Assembly (NCBI GenBank): GCA_025459175.1
Contig: JALORC010000064.1
Location: 1-40,187, forward strand
Origin: Planctomycetota bacterium
GTDB lineage: Bacteria > Planctomycetota > UBA1135 > UBA2386
Direction of reading: 5' to 3'
Length of the DNA: 40,187 bases
Below, one piece after another: positions 25,241 through 31,530 of the stretch (positions within the stretch are counted from its first letter, which is position 1; every line of letters begins with the position of its first letter). Made by a program: the position numbers and the translations under genes. The notes under the pieces were generated by a model. It saw only the letters and a list, made by a program, of their open reading frames with translations, had not been told where the DNA came from and did no database searches.

Positions 25241-25636
25241 GACGTCGGCGCGCAGCGTAGCGGCCACTTGGTGGTCGCGCCACAGTATGGGGAAAGGGGC
25301 GCCACGACACGGCGTCGCGCCTGCCCAAGAACCGGCGCCGCCAGCTCATCGCCCCGGCACCCGCGCGATCAACACCGGGCGGTGGAGAGACGATGATGCA
25401 CGGCGCCAACGCCACTGGGCCGGGATCGTGCGGCCGGTCGACAGCCGCCTGAGACCCAAGGCCGAACGCCGATCGGCGCCAGCATGGTCGGATCCCAACG
25501 AGCACAACCAGATCGCCGATCCCCGGCTCCACCAGCTGCGCCACCGGGCACTTTCGATCCGCCCGCATCCTCCAGCACCGCTCGTCCGTCCTGTAGGCAT
25601 GACCCCATCGCTCCCACCCTCGTCGCGACCACACAA
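25241..25636. other. Gene-free stretch upstream of the accessory operon
   Basis: About 400 bases with no convincing gene. Several long frames are open on both strands but their translations are Arg/Pro-rich and unlike any family. The region must hold the promoter of the DUF4365 operon on the minus strand. A minus-strand stretch near 25480-25550 reads like a tRNA D-arm, but it does not fold as a tRNA (see rejected items). Confidence 0.5.
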
Positions 25637-26249
25637 CTGCCCTGGCACCGATTCCTGGAGTCATTCGAACCGCTGCGACCGGACCAGAGTCCGGCGCACT
25701 GCACGACGCTCCGGCCAACTGCTGGTGCACATGTGGCCGCAGGACCGCGCGGCGCTGGTGCTGAAGGAAGCGTTCGGCCTCAGCCTGGAAGAGAATGCCG
25801 ACGCACTCGGTAAGTCGATCGGGGCGATCAAGGCCGCGCTGCATCGCGGTCGCAACAAGCTCGCCGTGGAACCTGTCGCCGCCACGCTGGCTCGGCCGGT
25901 GCCCCGCACGCGGGCGGCGTTCAGGGAAGCGTTTCGTGCCGGCGACCTGGCGCGGCTGAATGCGCCGCTGCGCGGGCATCGGGTGCTTGCGGCCCCTTCG
26001 GCGCCGATCGCGATCCCGGTCAAGCTGCGCCGCGGTGCCCTGCCGACGACGCCCCGTATCGAGCTGCGCTGGCACCACGATCGCTGGCTACTGCTGACCT
26101 GATACGCGCACGAGGACGGCGACGCAGTGCGCGCGGTGACCACGTTCGGCTGCGCCGGCGACCAGATCGCACGCATCGACAACTACTTCGTCAGCCTGGA
26201 CCTGTTCGAAGATCTGGGTCGCGAACTCGGCGTGCCAATTGGGCATTGA
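25637..26249 (+). pseudogene. Decayed ECF sigma factor with SnoaL-like C-terminus
   Basis: Three pieces of one ECF-SnoaL sigma gene lie in order. At 25637-25687 the frame reads LPWHRFLESFEPLRPDQ, the usual opening before region 2. At 25719-25880, in another frame, region 4 reads LLVHMWPQDRAALVLKEAFG and SLEENADALGKSIGAIKAAL with HRGRNKLA. Then a SnoaL-like extension runs to RWHHDRWLLLT, meets an in-frame TGA at 26100-26102 and resumes without shift as YAHEDGDAVRAVTTFGCAGD and onward to NYFVSLDLFEDLGRELGVPI, ending at 26249. The whole of region 2 between the first two pieces is deleted with a frame change, and the TGA probably replaces a Trp codon (TGG). The product cannot bind core polymerase normally. 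The intact relatives regulate stress responses; here the gene is dead. Confidence 0.75.
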
Positions 26250-26472
26250 ACGGCAGGACCTCCTGAGAACGCCAAGCTGCGAACGAGAGCGCCGCCAGGA
26301 CGTCATCACGTTCGAGGTAGGGATAGGCAGTCAGCACGTCTTCGAAGGATCGTCCGGCGCCCAGGAGCCCCACCACCGCACCCACAGTAATGCGCATACC
26401 ACGAATGCAGGGCCGCCCGCCCATCACATTCGGGTCGTGCGTGATGCGCCGCAGCAGGTCATTGGACGGCAT
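26191..26472 (-). CDS. DUF433 antitoxin (VapB45-like), orphan
   Basis: A 93-residue protein with the DUF433 signature: ITHDPNVMGGRPCIRGMRIT followed by VGAVVGLLGAGRSFEDVLTA and YPYLERDDVLAALSFAA. DUF433 proteins carry a helix-turn-helix-like fold and serve as antitoxins to PIN-fold (DUF5615/VapC45-type) toxins encoded directly downstream. Here no such toxin follows: the downstream side on the minus strand is occupied by the 3' end of the decayed sigma gene on the opposite strand, which it overlaps by 59 bases. It is therefore an orphan antitoxin, either a solitary regulator or a module that lost its toxin. The ATG at 26470-26472 is the only good start. Confidence 0.85.
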   Translation of the reverse strand: MPSNDLLRRITHDPNVMGGRPCIRGMRITVGAVVGLLGAGRSFEDVLTAYPYLERDDVLAALSFAAWRSQEVLPFNAQLARRVRDPDLRTGPG

Positions 26473-26596
26473 CGGGGAAGAATAGCACTGGCATCGATCG
26501 GGTATTCGACGCCATATCGAGGGCCACTCAGGACCCGATCACACGGAGCATCGCACCCGGCAGCTTCGCCGTCTCGGGCGACGGCCATCTTCGATG

Positions 26597-28114
26597 TCAC
26601 CGCCGGGCCGGAGGCGGCTCCCGCGACCGGTCGGCCGCCTCGATCGCCGCCGGATCGACGCTGGTCGCGAGCTTCTGCAGCTTCGGCAGCGAACGCCGCA
26701 GTTGCACCACGTGCTCGGCGGTGACGAAGTCGCAGTGGCGCACGTCGAGCTCCTCGATCTGCTGCGCCGCGAGCAGCGTGTCGATGCTCGCCACGGTGAG
26801 GCCGCGCATCTGCCGCATGTCGAGCCCACGCAGCGACGGCATCGCCACAACCGCCGCGAGACCCCGGTCGGTGATCTCGTAACAGGCCGCGATCGTCAGG
26901 TGCCGAAGGGCCTTGCAGTGCGTGGCGACCGCGGCGCAGAAGTCGTCGCGGTAGTCGCCGCAGACCTCGAGTCGTTCGAGCTCGGGTGGCATCGCCGCCA
27001 CCCAGCCCGCCGCCGGATCCTGGCCGCCGAACGCGTTCAACACGCGCAACGTGCGGCAGGCACCGAGTGCCGCCAGACCTGCCGACGACCAGTGACCGGA
27101 ACGGATGTCGAGCACCTTCAGCTTCGGACACCGAGCCCACGCCGCGAGCGCATCGTCCCTCGGCCCCATGCCGATGCGGTCGGTGGCACGCTGCGCGCGC
27201 GCCAGAACCTCGCGCTCGACGTCGTCCAGGTGGTCGCCTCTGTTGCGCCAGTTGATGCCATCGATGCTGCCGACGTCGAGTTCTTCGAGTTCCGATAGCT
27301 CGCACAGCCGCGCCAAGTCAGCGCTGCGCAGCTGCTGGCAGCCGCGCAGCGACAACGAGCGCAGGCCGCGACACGCCAGCAGCGGCTCGACCCAGCCCTC
27401 GGTGAAGCCGTGGTTGAACGACAGGTCGAGGTGCTGCAGCGAACGCAGGCGCGGCAGCACCGCGATCAGCTCGGTGTCGGTGTCGAGGTAGCGCAGTGCC
27501 AGCGTCGACAGCAGCGGCAGCCGCTCGAGACCGGCGAGCTGCTGCGGCGTCGCGCGCCCGGCGAGCAACGTGCCCGACAGCTCGAGCCGCCGCAGTTTGG
27601 TGAACGACGGCAGCTGCTGCCAGATCGCCGCCGTCACGTGCGTTTGCACCAGCGGCAGCACCTGTCTCAGGCCGAGCCTCGTGTTCTCGTGGAACGGCAC
27701 CCGCACGATCAGGCTCTCGAGATCGCGCAGTCGCGAGAGCGCCGCGATCGTAGCATCGTCGCCATCGATCACTTCGACAGCGCGCGTCGTCGCCGGCAGC
27801 TGCTCGGCGTCGGCGAGGCGGCGCACCACGGCGGGCACGGGTTCCCTCGGCTCCTGCGGTCCCGCCTGTCGCACCACGGCTTCTGGCCGCCAGATCGCCA
27901 ACGCGACGACGACCGCGACGCCGAGCAGCGCGGCGACGAAGAGCCAAGCACGCGCCGGCGCCGCCGGCGCCTCGATCGGTGTCCCGGCGCCCAGCCGCGA
28001 GCGCACCGCAGAGACCAGATCGGGGGCACGCTCGCCACCGATCCGCTCGCCGAGCGCCCAGTCCAGCACCGGATCGTCGTCGCGTTCGCCGCCATCCCGT
28101 TCGTTCTTGGTCAT
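26597..28114 (-). CDS. Single-pass membrane LRR protein coupled to ECF sigma
   Basis: A 505-residue protein. The cytoplasmic N-terminus has LDWALGERIGGERAPDLVSA (17-36), resembling the ExxGGxxPPDL stretch common at the start of planctomycete membrane proteins encoded next to ECF sigma genes. One membrane helix spans about 56-75 (AWLFVAALLGVAVVVALAIW). The exterior part carries leucine-rich repeats of the ribonuclease-inhibitor/AMN1 kind: LRSLQHLDLSFNHGF, LRSLSLRGCQQL, LEELDVGSIDGI, LKVLDIRSGHW, LRHLTIAACYEIT, LRGLDMRQM and IEELDVRHCDFVT. Its ATG overlaps the stop of the ECF sigma gene by four bases. That arrangement suggests an anti-sigma or signal-receiving partner that senses an external ligand through the repeats; no zinc-binding anti-sigma motif is seen, so this is inference. 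Confidence 0.85.
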   Translation of the reverse strand: MTKNERDGGERDDDPVLDWALGERIGGERAPDLVSAVRSRLGAGTPIEAPAAPARAWLFVAALLGVAVVVALAIWRPEAVVRQAGPQEPREPVPAVVRRLADAEQLPATTRAVEVIDGDDATIAALSRLRDLESLIVRVPFHENTRLGLRQVLPLVQTHVTAAIWQQLPSFTKLRRLELSGTLLAGRATPQQLAGLERLPLLSTLALRYLDTDTELIAVLPRLRSLQHLDLSFNHGFTEGWVEPLLACRGLRSLSLRGCQQLRSADLARLCELSELEELDVGSIDGINWRNRGDHLDDVEREVLARAQRATDRIGMGPRDDALAAWARCPKLKVLDIRSGHWSSAGLAALGACRTLRVLNAFGGQDPAAGWVAAMPPELERLEVCGDYRDDFCAAVATHCKALRHLTIAACYEITDRGLAAVVAMPSLRGLDMRQMRGLTVASIDTLLAAQQIEELDVRHCDFVTAEHVVQLRRSLPKLQKLATSVDPAAIEAADRSREPPPARR

Positions 28115-28650
28115 GACTGCCGCCTCCGTTCGATGCAGGTGCGCAGCGCCGCGCGCAACCGCTGCAGCAACGTACGCACACCGTGTTCGCCGATGCCGAG
28201 CTCCGCGCCGAGCTCGGCGCGCCCGAGTCCGTCGCGATAGGTCGCCTCGAGCGCGCGTCGCGAGCGCTCCGGCAGTTCGGCGACGCAGCGATCGAGCGCC
28301 TCGAGCCATCCCGCGCCGTCGTCGGCAACGAGGTCCCGCCGCCACAGCAGCTCGGCCGCTTCCGCATGTCGTTCGGCGCGCCGCCGGTCGTCGCGCTGCT
28401 CACGCAACCACAGGTGCCGGCAGGTCCGCCACAAGAACGCCGCCGCCTCACCGGGCTCGGCGGCGTGCAGGCCCTTGCCGATCGCCAGCACCAGCGCGTC
28501 CAGAGCGAGCGCTTCCGCCTGTTGGCCGCGGCATCCCAGCACGCGCAGGAAGCGCCAGGTCGCGGTCTGGTGCCGCGCCACGAACGCCGCCACCGGGTCT
28601 GGTTCGGTGCGCACGCGATCCGTGGGGTATGGGCGGGTCACGCTGGTCAC
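28111..28650 (-). CDS. ECF RNA polymerase sigma factor
   Basis: About 179 residues from a GTG at 28650; a second GTG at 28641 is equally possible and no ATG is available near. Region 2 is at about 20-90 (DPVAAFVARHQTATWRFLRV, AFLWRTCRHLWLREQRDD), with a weak core-binding segment. Region 4 covers about 118-172: ALDRCVAELPERSRRALEAT, then YRDGLGRAELGAELGIGEHG with recognition helix VRTLLQRLRAAL. The N-terminal part is short and divergent, so it belongs to one of the planctomycete-type ECF groups. The TGA overlaps the ATG of the LRR membrane protein (ATGA), so the two are made together and the LRR protein is the presumed controller. Confidence 0.85.
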   Translation of the reverse strand: MTSVTRPYPTDRVRTEPDPVAAFVARHQTATWRFLRVLGCRGQQAEALALDALVLAIGKGLHAAEPGEAAAFLWRTCRHLWLREQRDDRRRAERHAEAAELLWRRDLVADDGAGWLEALDRCVAELPERSRRALEATYRDGLGRAELGAELGIGEHGVRTLLQRLRAALRTCIERRRQS

Positions 28651-28733
28651 GGGCGGGGATCCCCCGCGGTGGCACCAGGGTACGCAGCGAACTCTGGAAT
28701 TGCTGCGTCGTCTCGCCACGGCGCCGCCGGCGG

Positions 28734-29933
28734 TCAGCGCAACGCGATCGCCACGACGCCGTCCTGACCGCCCTTCATGGTGCTGCCCACCACGACGAAC
28801 AGGCGTTCGCCGTCGCAGCCGAGGTCCGCCGCGATGTGCGATCCATCGCACGGCCGCAGCCGCCAGCGCTCGGTGCCCTTCGCCCGGTCTATGCCGTAGA
28901 CGGTGCCTTCCATCATCGCGAAGCACACCAGGTCACCGACGACGACGGGCCGGCTGTAGATGGCCCTGGTAGCCTTCGCCGGCACCGGCGCGGTGAACGT
29001 CCACGCGACGCGCTCGACCGCGACGTCGATCGCCCGCAGGTTGCCATCGCACGAACCCTGGTAGAGAAACCGTTCGGCGATCGCCGGCGCACTCTCGGTG
29101 CGATTGTCGGTGGCGACGCGCCAGACCTGTTTGCCCGTCTGCTTGTCGATGGCGTAGATGCCGCAGTCCTGGCTGCCGACGTAGACGAACAGCGGTCCGA
29201 ACGCCGGTGTGCCGAACATCCAGCCCTGGGTCGGGAACGACCACAGGCGCTTGCCGGTGACCGGTTCGAACGCGAGCGTGCGACACTGGTCGAACACCGA
29301 CAGCGCGACGATCTCGCCATCGGTGGCGGCATCACACGGCCGCGCCGGTTCGGCGAACCGCGCATCGCGACCGACGAAGCCAGGCGGGTCCTCGGGCCGG
29401 TCCTCGAGATAGTCGCTGTCCCAGCGGATCGCGCCGGTCTGCAGATCGCAGCCGTGCACGCGGCCGCGAGCGCCACCGGCGACGACGATGCCCTTCGCGA
29501 CGGTCGGCCCGGCGACGCCACCGGGGATGTCGGTCTGCCACAGCGGTTCGCCGTCGCGACCGCGGAACGCGCGCAGGCCGGCGTCGCAACCGACGACGAC
29601 GAACACTTCCGCCTCGACCGCGACCGTGGTGAGGCCGAACGTGAACTTGCACGGCAGGTCGGCCTTCGCCTGCGTCCAGCGCACCTCCCCGGTCGCGGCG
29701 TCGAGCGCGCGCACCTGTCCGGTGCGATCGAGCAGGTAGAGCGTGCCGCCGAGATGCACCACCGAGTCGATGTCCGAACGCTCGTTCGACATGCTGCGCC
29801 ACAGCACCTGCGGTGCGGCGGTAGCGGTCGGCGCCTCGGCCGGTGTCTGGGCCGACGCGGGCGGTGGCACCTGCTGGGCAACCGCACACCACGGCAGGAA
29901 CGTGCTCAGCAACGACGAGGTGAGGATGTGCAT
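28734..29933 (-). CDS. Secreted PQQ-type beta-propeller protein
   Basis: A 399-residue exported protein with a signal peptide (MHILTSSLLSTFLPWCAVAQ). The mature part starts with a Pro/Ala-rich spacer and then forms a propeller of PQQ-like repeats, each with a tryptophan-docking A-x-D-x-x-T-G-x-x-x-W pattern: RALDAATGEVRWTQ, RAFRGRDGEPLWQT, HGCDLQTGAIRWDS, AFEPVTGKRLWSF, YAIDKQTGKQVWRV, RAIDVAVERVAWTF and YGIDRAKGTERWRL, about seven blades. No quinone-dehydrogenase catalytic residues can be pointed out, and such proteins are often structural, as in BamB. The role here is unknown. The gene lies 83 bases upstream of the ECF sigma/LRR pair on the same strand and could belong to its transcript. 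Confidence 0.85.
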   Translation of the reverse strand: MHILTSSLLSTFLPWCAVAQQVPPPASAQTPAEAPTATAAPQVLWRSMSNERSDIDSVVHLGGTLYLLDRTGQVRALDAATGEVRWTQAKADLPCKFTFGLTTVAVEAEVFVVVGCDAGLRAFRGRDGEPLWQTDIPGGVAGPTVAKGIVVAGGARGRVHGCDLQTGAIRWDSDYLEDRPEDPPGFVGRDARFAEPARPCDAATDGEIVALSVFDQCRTLAFEPVTGKRLWSFPTQGWMFGTPAFGPLFVYVGSQDCGIYAIDKQTGKQVWRVATDNRTESAPAIAERFLYQGSCDGNLRAIDVAVERVAWTFTAPVPAKATRAIYSRPVVVGDLVCFAMMEGTVYGIDRAKGTERWRLRPCDGSHIAADLGCDGERLFVVVGSTMKGGQDGVVAIALR

Positions 29934-30192
29934 GCGCGATCCGGGTCTCCGGCCCGTTCGCTGATCGTGCCGGGCAGGGCCTCGTCCGTCGAGGTCAGGA
30001 CGAGCTTCGCGGCTTCGCCTTGCGCTGCTTCCGCACGGCCGCGTCCGACTTCACGAGCGTGCGAACCGCACCCTTGCGCGGCAACGCAGAACCTGCACTC
30101 GAACGCGAAGCCGCTCCGGTGCGAGCGGGCGCCGCGGCCGGAACCGGCCCAGGACCACGTTACCGTCGGCGCTGCACGTAGTATCCCCATCG

Positions 30193-31488
30193 ATGTTCCA
30201 GCACGTCCTCGCTGCCGCCTGCGCGTGCCTCGCCGCCGTATCGAGCGCCCTGGCGCAGGACGACCTGCGCGATCGCGTCGTGAAGACCGACGGTCGCGAG
30301 CTGCGCGGCCGCATCTTCTCGCGGTTCGACGGCGACCACGTCGTGCTGCAGCAGGGCACGCAGCGCACCAGCATCCCGAACGCCGAGATCGCCGCCATCG
30401 ACTCGGTGCGCGAACGCGTCGGCGATTGCCTGCAGCGCTTCGATCGCCTGCCCGATCATCCGCGGCACCTGTGGTATCTGGTGGGTCATGCGCAGAGTCA
30501 GCAGCTGCCGGACCTCGCGCGCGTGCTGGCGCTCGACCTGGTGCTGCGCCATCCGGACCACGAAGCGGCGCGTGCGTTCCTCGGCCACCGGCGCCGCGGC
30601 AAGGACTGGATGTGGCCCGACGACGACGAGTGGCGCACGCTGCCCGACCTCGAGCGTGCCCACGCCGTTTGGGGGCGCGCGTTCGTCGTCGACAGCGAGC
30701 ACTTCCGGCTGCGCACCGATGCGTCGCTGCGTCGCGCCGTCGACACGCTGCTCGACCTCGAGCGCATCTACCAGTGGTGGCTCGGGCGCTTCGGCGAGTC
30801 GCTGCACCTTTACGAGCTGCGCGGCGACAAGGTGGTGTTCGAGGTTTGGAAGGAACGCGGTTCGTTCCCGCGGCTGAACAAGCTCGAGCATCCGTACTTC
30901 CAGCACCGCATCGAGGACGCGCAGCCGCCGATCGCGCTCACCTACTTCGAAGGGACCGCGGGGCGCCCGACCCGCCTGACCGAGGTCGCGGTGCAAGCGC
31001 TGCTCTACCGCACGCTCGCCGACGATCCCGGCCTGCGCACCGCGCACCGCTTCTGTGGCTGGGGCGAAACGGGGCTCGCCCGCCATGCCGAACGTTGCCT
31101 CGCCGGACCGCCCGGGCGGATCGCGCCGGTCGCCTGGCGGCTGCCGCTCGACGAAGCAGCGCTGGTGGCCGCCGACCCCGAGCGCCGCCTCGTCAGTTTG
31201 ACACACCGCTCGACGCGCCAGCTGCACTTCACTGTCACCGACGAGGTCGCGACCGACTGGGCGACCGTGCACCTGTTCGTCACGTTCCTGCTGACGCGCG
31301 AACCGTCGACGGGACTCGGCCAAGGGTTCCTCGACTACCTGCGCACCGCGTTGCGCGGCGCCAAGGGCGACAGCAGCGCCGAACTCGATCGCGCACTCGG
31401 TCGCAAGCTGGAGACGCTGGAGGCCCCGTTTCGCGAGTGGGTGCGCACCGAGACCGAGCGCGAGAAGGCGCTGCCGCCGGTGCGCTGA
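30193..31488 (+). CDS. Secreted DUF1570-like protein lacking the HExxH motif
   Basis: A 431-residue exported protein with signal peptide MFQHVLAAACACLAAVSSALAQ. Residues 23-70 form a small beta-rich domain (VVKTDGRELRGRIFSRFDGD), resembling the SHD1/Sm-like domain seen at the start of planctomycete proteases. A central part includes HFRLRTDASLRRAVDTLLDL and IYQWWLGRFGESLHLYELRG, which matches the layout of DUF1570-type proteins. Where these have HExxH, the sequence here reads TRLTEVAVQALLY, so the zinc site is missing and the protein is probably not a protease. The paralogue-like intact enzyme is at 20588-21964. It diverges from the propeller gene across about 260 bases of non-coding sequence. 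Confidence in the family is moderate. Confidence 0.65.
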   Translation: MFQHVLAAACACLAAVSSALAQDDLRDRVVKTDGRELRGRIFSRFDGDHVVLQQGTQRTSIPNAEIAAIDSVRERVGDCLQRFDRLPDHPRHLWYLVGHAQSQQLPDLARVLALDLVLRHPDHEAARAFLGHRRRGKDWMWPDDDEWRTLPDLERAHAVWGRAFVVDSEHFRLRTDASLRRAVDTLLDLERIYQWWLGRFGESLHLYELRGDKVVFEVWKERGSFPRLNKLEHPYFQHRIEDAQPPIALTYFEGTAGRPTRLTEVAVQALLYRTLADDPGLRTAHRFCGWGETGLARHAERCLAGPPGRIAPVAWRLPLDEAALVAADPERRLVSLTHRSTRQLHFTVTDEVATDWATVHLFVTFLLTREPSTGLGQGFLDYLRTALRGAKGDSSAELDRALGRKLETLEAPFREWVRTETEREKALPPVR

Positions 31489-31530
31489 ACGGCTCCGGAG
31501 GCACCATCGCCCGCAACGACCGCGCCCGGC

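Noticed and set aside
25480..25560. tRNA-like stretch on the minus strand
   Set aside because: It reads GTGGCGCAGCTGGT like a tRNA D-arm and a GTTGG/CCGAC stem could mimic the T-arm, but the T-loop is only three bases, the anticodon stem does not pair, and the acceptor ends do not match.
28655..28669. GCGGGGATCCCCCGC stem just upstream of the ECF sigma start
   Set aside because: Six base pairs with a three-base loop in GC-rich DNA is easily chance. It could affect initiation at the GTG, but nothing else supports a regulatory role.
29995..30137. Short basic minus-strand frame ending VRKQRKAKPRSSS
   Set aside because: It has no ATG or GTG start with a ribosome site and the upstream part is low-complexity Ala/Arg/Ser; it may be a relic but cannot be supported as a gene.
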